From the NCBI GenBank assembly GCA_027886185.1, contig WOAB01000147.1, positions 124,001 to 188,000 of the forward strand: a DNA stretch of 64,000 nucleotides, in the 5' to 3' direction. Numbering within the stretch: the stretch's first letter is position 1; the number at the start of each line of letters is the position of its first letter. Of the stretch, positions 37,118 to 49,357 are shown one piece after another. Below the pieces are notes generated by a model. The model ran no database searches. It had not been told where the DNA came from and saw only the letters and a list, made by a program, of their open reading frames with translations. Source of the stretch: Rheum nobile. Lineage: Eukaryota > Streptophyta > Magnoliopsida > Caryophyllales > Polygonaceae. Made by a program: the position numbers and the translations under genes.

Positions 37118-37118
<1 letters not shown>
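35141..37118. mobile_element. MULE-like element B, filled with GAATATC words
   Basis: The left end, with CGCTCCGGTAAAACGGG and CTGGAGCGTTGGATTGATG, is shared with element C. The right end inverted carries GATCAAGTAAAACAGGCTCT. Both ends abut TA repeats. From 35415 to 36010 the heptamer GAATATC recurs about 20 times at 20-40 base intervals. A 180-bp tandem duplication begins at 36449 and 36629. No credible protein was found. Confidence 0.7.
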
Positions 37119-37160
<42 letters not shown>

Positions 37161-37162
<2 letters not shown>

Positions 37163-39203
37163 GCGCGCTCCAGTAAAACGAGAGTTATGATAAAACGGAA
37201 GTATTAATCTGGAGCGTTGGATTGATGATGATGGATGGTTGGATGAATAGGATATATAATAGATATGGTAGGGGTGTAACTACCAAATCTAACAAAAAAT
37301 GGCAATTAATCAAAATTTTAATTAAAAAAATATTAAATGGGTTGTTACAAGAGAGAGAAAGAGAAGATTATTCTCTTTCCTTAATCATAAGGTTTAAATT
37401 TTAATTTCGTAATTTGGTTTTCGCAATTTTATAGATATTCATACAGCCAGTAATCGATATTCATTCAAAATGTTTTGATATTCACGTACTTTGAAATCGA
37501 TATTCATATAAGCAATATTCGATATTCATGAAAATAGTGTCGATATTCAGATTTTATTCCGCGTATGATGATTATCGGTTATATAAATTAGGCGATATTC
37601 ATACAAAGTGTATTGATATTCGCGTGTTCAAGCTTTTGGAAACGATTCATGATCTTCGAATTTTTTTGTTTGTATCTGGTGAATATCACAAATCCAATTT
37701 TGAATATCGACTACTCAACGCATGAAACTACATCCAACATGAATATGAACAACATTATAATGAATATCACATCATACAATTTGAATATCAACTACTCAAT
37801 GCATAACACTTTCAAAAGAATGTGTATGAATATCACAATCCATAATTTGAATATCACATATAAAAATGTGAATATCAACTATAAATAACTCATACAACCC
37901 CATCAACAAGCAGAATCTGAATCCACGTGAATATCAATTTTACTATAATGAATAACACCACAGAGAAACTGAATATCATATATCTAAATCATAAATATCA
38001 AAATACATAAATTGTAACACTATGAATAACACCACACGAAAACTGAATATCATATATACAATATCAAAACAAAACAAATAAATTATAACACGAGCAATGT
38101 CAAATGTAATTCTTGCAAGAATTCCTCCTTTGTTGTACTGAACACCCCATTCTCAAATGCAATTCCTGCAAATACACAGAGCAATGTCAAATTAAAATCA
38201 CGAGCAAAAGTCCTAAACCCTAATTGATGAAATCGAAAGAAAAAAAGGGGGCGATACGAGATTCGGCTCAGGCGAATCTCAAAATTCCATGAAATTAATT
38301 ATGCATACTCAAAATTCCGAAAGAGCGACTGATTAATCGGAGAGAGATGAAGTTCAATTCCATGAAATTCAATCGCACAGGGATCGAGATCGCGATTGAT
38401 TAATCGCTTTCAATGAATCGATCACTTCCGAAACACTAATTTCCAGTTACCTTTGCTCAGATTATTACAAAGCCGATGAGCCAATCGAGATCAATTGATC
38501 AATAAGAAGAAGGATCAGAAACCCTAGGTGAGGTTAGGGGGAAGAGCGGTAGCAGCTGAGGCTCGGCGCCGTCTCTCGGCGTCGACAACGGCGACGGGTG
38601 GAGGTAAAACCCCCTCTCGGCGATCGCCCTCTCTTCTTCAGAAGACGAGTGCGACGACTTGTCGAACTCGTCGCCAGCGGCCGAGAGCGGCGTGACGGGG
38701 CTGAGCGTGAGCGAGGGAAAGTCGAGGACGCTAGGCGAGAGGATCTCCGATGCAGAATAGAGAGTACTTGTCGAACTTGGGCTTTTCAAATTAAAATCAC
38801 GAACAGAATTCCTCCTAAGCGGCTCTCGATTCGCGTAGATCCTCCATCGGCGGCCCTGGGCTCTCGATCTCTCCGTCGGCGGCCAGGGGCTTCGCGAATT
38901 CACTGGAGAGGTTGAAGATGAGACGAAATTGGTTGTGGATCTGAGACGAAATTGGGGAGACAAAGACGACTGGAGGGGTTGAAGATGAAGAGAGATTAGG
39001 GGAGATTGTGTGAATTTGAAAATGGAAAGTGAGATCTCATATCCTAAAATCACGTTGATTTGTTTTAATAGGGTGTGTGCCTCCTATTGTAAAATATGTG
39101 CACCCTCTTATATTTAATCTGGACCGGTTATTTGGTTCTAATCTAAAGGCCCTTAATTGTACTTCCGTTTTACCCTAAGAGGCCGTTTTACCTGATCTTA
39201 ATT
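37161..39203. mobile_element. MULE-like element C with GAATATC words and captured VQ gene piece
   Basis: It has the same termini as element B (CGCTCCAGTAAAACGAGAG left; GATCAGGTAAAACGGCCTCT inverted right) and is separated from B by about 40 bases of pure TA. GAATATC/GATATTC words recur from 37435 to 38060. The right half holds GC-rich sequence derived from a host gene (38499-38795). This is the architecture of a Pack-MULE. Confidence 0.75.
38499..38795 (-). pseudogene. Captured C-terminal part of a VQ-motif protein gene
   Basis: The minus-strand translation ends with a segment typical of the MPK-substrate VQ family (VQ4/13/31/33 type): LDFPSLTLSPVTPL, then SSSEEERAIAERGFYLHPSP, and QLLPLFPLTSPRV followed by a stop. 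The core VQ motif itself (FxxxVQxhTG) is not present, so only the 3' end was captured. Upstream GC-rich sequence (38800-38930) is probably part of the same capture. Identification is from recalled family signatures; expression is unknown. Confidence 0.65.
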
Positions 39204-42200
39204 CTATATATATATATATATTGATTTTTTTGATTTTTTTAAATGAGAAAAGAATTTAAAAAAAAATAAACATTTGAGTATTACAGATACATAAATAACA
39301 ACTCATTTTTGTTCACCAAACTAAGTTGGAGAATTTGTCATTTTTATGAACAAAGACACACTTAGATGTTATTGTAGAGAATATATAACAATTTAGAATA
39401 TGTTGCCTTCTTATTTTGTCAATCACCATGTTTAAAACGGTTTTAAGTAAATCAAACATCTTATCTGCAATTCTTAGATGGATCTCAAATATCGTATGAA
39501 ACTAAGAAATTTTTACTCGTGATAGCATTGTCTCACTTTGATTATACATAGTAATAAGCTTTAGTAGGTCATGATCTATTATATTTGATTTTGTATGTCT
39601 TCATATTACCCACACCATTTACAATTTTTTTTTTAAGATCTGAACATGCATTTGAAAGGGTTATCGAATGGTTAAGTTATACGACAATTAATTGACATAT
39701 AGAATGTTGTTAAGAAGTTATGATCATAGTTTTTGTTACTTATATCTATTTATTAAAAGGGATTACATGTTTCAAAAGTAACAAATGAGTCACAAAGATA
39801 AAGGACACTATAACAATCATTGATGATCAATTATGTATATATATACGAATACAAACTTGTACTCCTATGGAGTATGTAGTAAATAAATGGCAAGCAAAAA
39901 TGCTTATTGTTTAAGCTATTATTCGATAAATCTCTTATTTTGCATCAAAATTTTAGATAATTAAATAATATTATAATATAAGTTAAATTTAACATTTTCT
40001 TAGTACATATATTATAAAAAAAAACTTCATTTGTAGTGGACAATACCATCGACCATGATAATCATATATATACTCATGATCCCAATTATTTTTGTCACTT
40101 TAGTAAATTAATTATAGTTATTGCATGTAGTCATGTAAATAATTCAGCGATCAGTTAAATCTTTCTCATTTAAGAATAAAAACATATTGCTCTTTTCTTT
40201 ACTAATAGAAGTTTACTAATTGATCACATAAACAACTTTGTGATACCGGTAGGAAATGACTTCAGGGAATGCAAAACCACCCAAAAATCTACATTTGACA
40301 AATGTATATTTTTAGTTTTAAAGTTGTTAAAGAGTAGTAATAATTGACTTAGTTATTATTATACAAAAGAATAAAAATAATAATAAATTAGATATTATCA
40401 TTGTGGCTTGAAGCTAAAGAATTTATGGGGAAAATGTTATGAAAAAAGAATAGATCTAATAAAATAGCTTAAGTTTTCAATTTGGCTCATGTGAATGAGC
40501 ATCAGTAATCTAGAAGGATTGTGATAATGTACTCAAGAGATCGAGATTATACTTGCCACTGAACAAAATATTAAAAAAAATACACAAATATCAATTCAAA
40601 TTCCAATTCATAAAATGGGGAACAACAAAACATACAAAATGTCAATTACAACTTATCATAAAATAGATATCAATAAACTAACCATATAAAAATCTAATCC
40701 AAGCAATTATAGAAATAAGGTGTAAGAAAATCATAAGAAAATAGAAATGTGGATTGAGATCTTTTATTTTTCGGAATGTATGTCTTGTATCCGTATGGTC
40801 TTTATATAGAGGTAAAATTTCTCTCTATGGTCACATTCATTTGTCATCTACATTAAACCAACCTCTAATCAATTAGGAGTTTAAAATATGAAAAGAAGAA
40901 GTTACGATCTATAATTTAAATGTGATTAATTGACATTAGAAACATGTAATGAAGATGTAACGGTCACAACAAAATATATTGCTATAAATTGAAATAATGT
41001 TTTAATCTAATGTCTTAAATGAGTTCATTTCTTTAAAAATAAAATAAATTTCTGTATTAAAGCTATGTGCAAGTGAGTTTGAACGACCATGCAAGTGTTT
41101 TTAAATATATATTTTCCGTCAAAGTTGATGTCCAAGTGAGTTTGAATGACTCGAACATTACTAAGGTTGACATAATTATCATTGATATAAGTATATCACT
41201 AATTAGTATAATGAACTTTTCAATTTCTTGATGTTGCAATTCGATGGTAACTTTTTCATGTTCTAATCATCTTCTTAATTACTTCTTCCAAAATGTATAC
41301 TTTTATTGATAATATTTTTTCTTAAGTGACACATTAATTATTGTTTATTACAAACAATTTAATAGGGGAATATGTTACACAATTTTCAAATCAGTTATAT
41401 TTCTAAGATAACGTTTGCGATAAATTTATCATGCCAAATAATCTTCCATTAACTTGGTTTTCTCCCTATATTGAATTTGATAGTTGATGACTATTCGTTG
41501 ATTTTAATTTTATAAATTATTCCGATTTACACAAAAACAATTGAAGGGTTTTAGAGCTAAATTGGGTTTGTAACGTCAAAATTGATAAGTAGTTGTTTAG
41601 AGTTATGGAAAAAGAACATTATAATAAGTATGAAAAATTCAATATATGCATTAAAATTAGGTGTTTAAGTTTGAATGTTGGTAGTGGATTTGAGAGTTTT
41701 ATGAAGATTATATTGGCTTGTTTTAACTTGAATGAGGTAAGCAGTATTTTAATTGTTAAGTGATTAGTTAAATTATTACATTAAAATAATTTGTAATTTA
41801 ATCATGATAAGATGGATACAATATTTGTTTTGGTACTCAAGTGGATACATTTTTTTATATTCGAATTATGTTATTTGGATTTGTAATGTCTTAATTTTGA
41901 TATATTGTTCTACATTTAATTATGTTATATAGAGATTTTGATTTATATATGTAACTATGAGTAGTAAAAAAAGAAATTGTTTAGCTAGGCATGAGGAATA
42001 CCATAAAACAAATAAAAATATAAATTCTAATTGTGATTTGAATTTTTCAATTGCATTTACCAAACCACCTCAAATTGTCTATTTTTTGATAGAAATCTCA
42101 CATTGTTTCCTTAGGTATGAAGAAGACAATAAATGTATTTGTATTTCCTTTTTAGGTTTGTTTTCTTCTTTTTTTTCGGTTTTTTAATGTTACTTTTAGG

Positions 42201-42446
42201 TTTACTTATTGAGATAATTGTCAAGTACTATAGATTTAAGTGGTTGATTTAAAAAATAAAATAACTCCTTAGGTTTAGGGGAAAATGTCAAAAATCAAAT
42301 TGTTTCTAAGAATAATTGAACTTTCAATTTTTTGTTTTATGAAGTCCCTTTACTAAACCGTTGAGATAAAATAGAATATTTGACTTATAGTGGAATGTAA
42401 AAATAAAATGAGATGGAATTTGTGAGGCATTAAATGGGCAAAAGGT
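39204..42446. other. AT-rich DNA, no gene
   Basis: Neither strand shows coding signatures, TIRs or LTRs that could be paired. Sequence is about 75 percent A+T by eye. Confidence 0.5.
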
Positions 42447-44242
42447 CTACTTTATATATTTATTAGAAATCGAAGCTCGTGCTTCGCACGGGCCTTTTGT
42501 GTATATGTTGTCGCGGTTTAAATGTGAATTTGTAATATATGGATTGTTGTTTCATGTTTTATCTTAAATGATATATTGTTTGATATGTATTTAATGTAAT
42601 ATCTAAGTATTTTAGGTATAAAATGCTATGATTGTAAGAAGTACAATTTTATTTATTTTTTTGGTCAGAAGTTGAATTTAAAATTTGAATTAAGGCAGTA
42701 GTTGTTTTTTATAGGGATGCATTTTTTTCCTTTGAAAATATTTGGGAAATATTTTAGAAATGCCTATCTAATTATATGTTGTATATGTTGTGCTTGAACT
42801 GGAGTATTTGTAAAAAACTTCCTACAACAACTTCTATTTCATGCTCTACTACCCTCCATATTTCTAACTTTTGCCTTTATCTTACAAATATATTGCCTTT
42901 TAATAATGTTTTTTGTTATGCTTTAGTTATTAATATTCATTAATATATTGTTTTATTTTTTTGGTCTGGAATATATATCGTTTTATTGGTCACATTGACT
43001 TTACATATTCCTAGACACATATCGTTTTAATTAAAATATATTAGTCATTACTTCCTATTCTTATAAGTAATAGAAATAATCGGCGACTCTACATATTCTT
43101 AAACCTTGTTACATTTTATATAAAAGTACATTAGTTATTTTATTGGTACATGCTTACTCTTCTTAGCGAAATTGAAATTCATAACTTCTTCCTTGTACAT
43201 TTCATATGTGAGAGTGAGTATATGTCAATTATTTTGACTTCCATCCTTGATTAATTCCTCTAGACCAAGAAAAATGAGGCCAAATTTAGTATATATACAT
43301 GATGAATGTAAAATGAACATGTATAAAATAGAACAACAAAAATCATCCTTAACCAAAATAACAGCACACCTACCTAAATCGATTAGTACAAAAAAGGAAC
43401 TAAAATACGAACCTAGTTGAATTTATGCTACCAAAAGTTGAAGGGTTTACACCGTCCATAAAATAGTTTGATTTATTCATTACTAACAATCAATTGTCCT
43501 AAATCAATTGTATGTGTCCTCCTTCTAGTGAAAGCTACCCGTGCATGATGTAAATAATCGATGCTTCAATAGTGCTATTAGATTATCCAATTCTCTGATA
43601 TCTTCACATAAAATTAACTTATCTCAATCAAAAGACAATTATATTAATAAATTTAAACCGATAGATGTAATTATTTAGTGCATGCATGTGTAGACTACTA
43701 AAGAGATCCAAATACATATAATCAAGGATAGTTTACCATGAGGTGGATATATACTTGCATCCTCGACAATCGGGAATTCTCATTCACATCTTTAACTTAA
43801 TAATTATGCTTATTTCAGCGACCATGTCTTTTTAAGGTGTTGCCCACTATCTCTCAATTGTATGTGTAGAGGTTGTCTTATTATTTTGGAAGAATAAAGT
43901 GTATCTAAAAATGTGAGTTTAAATTGCTTCCCTTTCAGTCAGTAATATACTTGTCCAAATGATTCTATATGTTGAGTATAACACATTTGCATGTCCTCAT
44001 AATGTCAGCAAGGTAGTGAGTATGAGATTATTAAACACTACTCCATGTTGAAAGCAAAATATAAAAGAAACACAATATAACTGAATTACATAGAAAATTT
44101 TACGTTATTGTACATGATTTAATGCTTTATGCATTGCGTCAACTTGCTTTATTTCGTGCAACCCCTGTATAAGTAGAGAACATAATTTTCATCAATTTAT
44201 ATTAACAATTATAATGTGTTGATCTAAATACAGATAAATTTG

Positions 44243-44580
44243 TTACCTTATTTTGCGTGGTGAGCTTGCTGAAAGCTTCCTTAAATAGAATATTACTTGT
44301 GTGTTTAAAGTAATTTTGATCCCTTTCAAACAAAAAACATTTATATTAACAATTATAATGAGTTGATCTAAATACAGATAATGAGTTGATCTAAATACAG
44401 AGAAATTTGTTACCTTATTTTGCGTGGTGAGCTTGTTGAAAGCTTCCTTAAACACAATTTTTCTTGTGTGTTTAAAGTAATTTTGATCCCCTTCAACCAA
44501 AATATTTTGAAACCTTGCGGATTTGTCACTCTAGAGATGGCAACATAAAGTTGTCTGTAACTTTCAGTTATTTATTGAAT
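44243..44580 (-). pseudogene. PIF1-type Helitron helicase C-terminal relic
   Basis: The minus strand from about 44575 reads RQLYVAISRVTNPQGFKI, the conserved end of PIF1-like helicases of plant Helitrons, then HTRKIVFKEAF, matching their usual final helix. A 166-bp tandem duplication (44246 and 44412) repeats the last exon. Upstream helicase motifs are not recognisable. Confidence 0.65.
44246..44500. repeat. Tandem duplication, period about 166 bp
   Basis: ACCTTATTTTGCGTGGTGAG occurs at 44246 and 44412, followed in both by GCTTCCTTAAA and GTGTGTTTAAAGTAATTTTG. A short duplication of ATGAGTTGATCTAAATACAG lies between the copies. Confidence 0.8.
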
Positions 44581-45420
44581 TAGATAGAAAATTAAACCAA
44601 ATATATCATTGCTTTGTTTACGTACCATGTTATCGGATATAATGAAGCTTGTGATGATGTATGTAATTGATCATGTCGAAGGCATCCCACTTGCGACAAA
44701 CATGTCAGAGTTAAACCCTTCGGTTAATTGGTTTAGTGGTATATAGTTTCTTTCATGATTGTTATTTGTGTGTGAAGGATGGAGCAGCGAAGCGAAGAGT
44801 AGTGGGGTGGTCATGTATCGTATATATATAGGAAGAGATGAGGTAAGTGTAATGCTAATGTAATTTATATATTAAATATAGCTATAATGTGGTAGAACCG
44901 TTTCACTTGTGGGATAGGATTCTAACTTCTGCTTTAATTTTTTTATTTTGTGATGTACAAACTTTGATTTAAATATGTAGCTATTGGACTGCCAATGATT
45001 AAATTGTTGGGGTCGTCACTAAGGCTGGATCACCAGGGGACGACAATAGTATAACGGTTACGACAATAGAATTTGAACGTCTGATTTAAATATAGCTATG
45101 ATGTGGTACAACCGTTTCAATTGTTTTTTGTGTTAAAAAACTTGTTGTTTGCCGTTTTATGTTGTACAACCTTTGAATTTCTTGTGATTTAAATATAGTT
45201 GTAATGTAGTACAACCGTTTGACTTGGCTCTCTTTCTTTTCCTTTTTTTTCGGTTAAAATTCCGTTTGACTTAAGCTTTTTTTGGCTGTTATTTCATCTT
45301 CATATACTTAAATGTGTTAATTGTGAGAGATGAAAGGCTTAGCAGTTGACGCCTATTCCATTTGGGATGCAGTAGGGCCGTCCATGCATGTGTGGCCCAA
45401 TTTTTAATAGCCCAATATCT

Positions 45421-46052
45421 AGAGTTGTCAATCGGGTCGGTCAAGTCGGGTTCGGTTCAGTTATTTCGGGTTCGGGTTGAGAACGGATCGGGTCATTTCG
45501 GATAACAGGTTAAGTTGGTTGGGTCATTACATGTCAGTGAGCGATTCTGGTTAACCAACGGGTCAAGATCGAGTGTAATTTTTTAAATATTTTGTTCACT
45601 ATTTAAATATTACTAAGTAGTTAAAAACCAATTTAAATATGTCAAAATAAGTTGAAATGAATTAAAATAATAATAAAATTTTTATATGTTTTTAATGTAA
45701 TTGATATTAGTAGACTAAAATCATATTTCATTTTTATTTTTAATTTTTATTATATTAATTTATAAATTTCTACATTATAAAAAATTATATAAGTACAACA
45801 ATGTTTTTTTAGGATATTAAGCATACTATCATTATTTATATGTCATTTATCATATATATTTTATGTTAATATTTTATTAATACTCCATATTTATTCGTTA
45901 ATCGGGTCGGGTTCGGGTTGGTCGAGTTAGGTCTCGGTAAATTCGGGTTCGGTAGCTTCGGGTTATCAAAAATTTCGGTCAGGTCGGGTCAGGTCCAAAA
46001 GCGGGTCGGTTGGGTCGGTAAAACGGGTTCGGTCACTTTTTGATAGCACTAC
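45421..46052. mobile_element. hAT-like non-autonomous element, 8-bp TSD
   Basis: Flanked by a perfect octamer, CAATATCT (45413-45420 and 46053-46060). The ends AGAGTTGTCAATC and, inverted, GTAGTGCTATCAAA are similar. The inside is two clusters of CGGGTCGG/GGTTCGG words separated by AT-rich DNA, the same plan as the GGTCCGG-rich hAT-like element at 6468. Confidence 0.75.
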
Positions 46053-46320
46053 CAATATCTAATTGCATTTTTTGTCTTTTCATATCATTCAGTGACCCAA
46101 TATTTGAGGGCAAAACATATTATTCAACTCTTTTGTGAAGCAAAACAATTGAAAAGAATTTAAGTGGATCATTAATGAGGGCAAAAAAGACAACTTTTAA
46201 GTAGATATAGATAGATAGATAAATAAATAGATACATAATTAGATATAAAGATTTGAGTAACTAATTAATATAAACAAAAAAATAATGAAAGATAAAATAG
46301 TAAAACTAAGTTGTTAAGAA

Positions 46321-46385
46321 TGAGGATTGAACCCTAAACCTCTTGTATTATGAGAGTGTCTTTAACCATTGAGCTATATTAGATG
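46321..46385 (-). repeat. tRNA-like relic
   Basis: The minus strand reads TAGCTCAATGGTTAAAG (A-box-like) and GGGTTCAATCCTC (B-box-like) about 35 bases later, the spacing of a tRNA gene. The acceptor stem is not paired, so it is a tRNA pseudogene or SINE head and not a working tRNA. Confidence 0.45.
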
Positions 46386-47190
46386 ATTTAGTTTGCAATG
46401 AAAGATTAATAAAAAAATAAGAGATAATTTTTCATATTTATTGGGCATTAGTTGCACCCTTAGTCTACTTTATATATTTATAGATGTGAATGTTAATTGT
46501 ATATGCTTATATTGATATTAATACAAAGTTATAACAACCTTATAAATATGAATATTTGTTTCAATGTGTATCGTCACCTTATTTATGTTAATCTCGTAAT
46601 GGTTCATTTAAATATTTTGGATTTGCAAACAAAAAAAGATTTGATATTAAAATTTGATGTATAACTAATAAAATTTTAAAGAAATGGGTTGATACAATTT
46701 AATCGGGGTTGTATGTTGAATAAAATGGGTTGATACAATTTTAAAAAATCCATAATTAATTATTTTATTATATGTTTGTTAGAGGTTGTTAAGATAATTT
46801 GTTTAGATATTTGGTGATAAATTAAAATTAAGTTAGCTAAATTATAGAAGCATAAAAGATTTTTAAAAAAATATCATAAAATAACATGTAAGATTTGTGG
46901 GGCCAGAATCGTTCTAAGAGCTCAAAAAGGGAGAGCTTTAATATATAGTAATAGATTCTTTCTCTTTTATTTGTGTTAAATTAGATTACCGGCTCGAGAT
47001 CTTGTTTTTATTTATTTAAAATTTTATTCAATTGAGAGCATCGATGTTTCTTTAAACGGTTTTCTAACGTGTCTCTATGTCACATGTTAAGAGTTTAATT
47101 GAAAATTATTTTCAAACTATCCTTTAAAAGGGTGAATCTTAAAAAAGAGAGTTAAATACCGATAATGTTTTATTCAAATGAATAAAAGTT

Positions 47191-47391
47191 GTTCGTATTA
47201 ATTTGAATCAAACATGTTTAGCATAAACTCTAAGAGAAAATAATCACATTACCCGTATTATTTTTATGAGGAAAGAATTAGGGTGGTCATAGAAACTAAA
47301 ACCAGCCTAATTCTTTCTTCATAAAAAAAATACCGGTAATATAATTATTTTTTCTAAGAGTTTATGCTAATCATGTTTGATTCAAATTAAT
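47191..47391. mobile_element. Long foldback hairpin (MITE)
   Basis: Arms 47191-47285 and about 47308-47391 are inverted copies: left AATTTGAATCAAACATG, TAGCATAAACTC and GAAAGAATTAGG; right CCTAATTCTTTC, GAGTTTATGCTA and CATGTTTGATTCAAATT. The loop is about 25 bases. A transcript would form a stem of about 90 bp. The region just left (47080-47160) is similar to 54767-54850. Confidence 0.75.
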
Positions 47392-47399
47392 ATAAGTTG

Positions 47400-48620
47400 T
47401 TCCTATTTGTATTGATTTGACATTAAATTGAAATGATTATAAGAGTACATAACATTAGATCCAAAAAAATCATGTAGGGAAAATCCAATATTGGTTTAGA
47501 TAAGCAAATAAAAAGTGATAGTACTATATATTTATGATTTGAATATCTTAATTCATAAGGATAAGATATGAGAATACTAACCTATAAAATTGAGTATCTG
47601 ACTACGTGAGCCATGGAGAAGATATTTGCATTTTACTATACATCCGGTGGAACATTTGATACACTAACCTATAAATCTTGATTTAGAGTAAAGCCAACAC
47701 ACAAACGCTTATCAATACATTTGCGTACTAACTTCATACATAATTAGGCTGCGTTTGGGACGACTGATTTGAGACTTGTGGAGCTGAAATTGAAGCAACA
47801 ACTCTTTTGTAAGGTTGTGAATTGGTGTTCGGCTGCAACAACGATTGTGGACTTATGAAACTTATCTAAGGCTTTCTTCGGCATATCGAAAGCTGAAATT
47901 GGAGCTAGAGCTGAATAAGTAACTGAAGTTGCGGTTGGATTCATTAGCTTATATTTGAGTGTATATACACATAATGTTATATTCTGATCTATGTGACTAT
48001 GTGAGTACTTTTTAACCATATATTTTATATTGTCGCCTCCTCATCTCTCACACATCAACATCTTCAGGAATGTCGACGCTGGTATAGTTTCACTTTAATT
48101 CATCCATATGTATATGACTAATTAAATTTAAAACTATTTATTTTTGGTTTCAATCTAGTGCTCATTTCCGATTTCATGTTAGCATGTTGGTCTATAAATT
48201 GGAGCTTTATTGATCAATAAATTATCAATTGTAATTAATACTAAGTTTTTGATAAAAGTCTAATTGAGGAGATACGTAATATTGATAAAACATTATACAT
48301 AATTTCATGATACAATTGTTTATATAATTTCATAATGATAGTGATGAGCTATTTTATGTGTTCATTTAAGGGCATCGGTGGGTAAAAAATTACGTTAAGC
48401 TGATTAAGTTTCCATAATGTTGGGGGATTACATTAAAAAATTAACAAAATTAAGCTATATTCATCTACAACCAGCTTTGAGACATTATGGATGAAATGAT
48501 AAATAAATTATCTGAAAAACATTTTATTGAATTATAACCACTTGGTGAGGCTTTGAAACCAGAAAACTTTCTCAACAAACAATAATGCAAATGAAATTAT
48601 TAAATGATTGCTAATTGTAA
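47400..48620. other. AT-rich DNA, possible small MITE
   Basis: No gene. At 47748-47945 a block starting GGCTGCGTTTGGGACGACTG looks like the end of a hAT-type MITE, but the other end is not clear. Confidence 0.35.
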
Positions 48621-49125
48621 AAGAACAAAAACTTGGATTCCTTATTATCTAAATTAAATGATAACAACAAAGTAAAAACACATAAACCAAATTCGATAAA
48701 AAGAAGAAATCTACGATGGAAAAAACCACAAGACAAATTTATCAAAATCAATATAGATGAGTCTACTAAATTCAACGAGGACTCAAGTTATAGATTTAAT
48801 TTTAGAAATGACAAGATGAACTGATTTGGATTTCATGTGATAAATGTGGGAAATCAACTACCTTGAAAACAAAAGCGTTGACTTTGCGAAATGCGCTTAT
48901 TAAGGCAACAGAAACGAGACTCTAGAATTTAGAAATTGAAATTGGTACAATTACAAATGTTATAAACCAAATTTGGCACTGTCCATGAGATATTGAGATT
49001 ATCATCTATGACATCCTATGTTTGTTACAATGATTTGTGACAATGCGAATTTTTCATGTCTTTCGCGAAGCTAATGTGGTGGCTGACCTTATTGGAAATC
49101 TTTGCCATCGACATTTATCAGAATA
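48620..49125 (+). pseudogene. Plant non-LTR (LINE) RNase H-like relic
   Basis: RWKKPQDKFIKINIDES (about 48715-48770) matches the start of the plant RVT_3/RNase H domain (W..P..GWIKIN.DG). HVFREANVVADLIGNLCHRH (49055-49115) matches its end (H.yREAN.vAD.lA). Frames between are broken. This arrangement is found at the ends of plant L1-type LINEs and in relics of them. Confidence 0.65.
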
Positions 49126-49357
49126 AATCATTACCAATTTAGAACTGCAAGTTCTCATCTGTAAGAATGTTATAGGATGGTTAAGTATGACTTGATACCG
49201 ACCTAATTCTTACCTTATGAAATAAAAATGATAGGCTTTTTATTGGTCTAAGTATAAGGTGATCATATTCGTAGTGTGACTGCAGACATGAGATCTCTTG
49301 CAAAATAAATAATCATATTTTGTGCGAATGCAATGAGATTTTGCACCATTACATTAA

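Larger units (their letters stand above)
42463..46955 (-). mobile_element. Helitron with helicase relic
   Basis: On the minus strand the 5' end reads TCTATTACTATATATTAAAG after an A. The 3' end has the hairpin CGTGCGAAGCACG about 12 bases before CTAA, followed by a T. It carries a relic of a PIF1-type helicase in the same orientation (44243-44580). A hAT-like element (45421-46052) and a tRNA-like relic lie inside. Immediately outside its 3' end, TCTACTTTATATATTTA also occurs at about 46468, so another Helitron end may be involved in the nest. Confidence 0.65.

Noticed and set aside
41957..42187. 76-codon frame in AT-rich DNA
   Set aside because: Composition and codon use are those of the flanking non-coding DNA.
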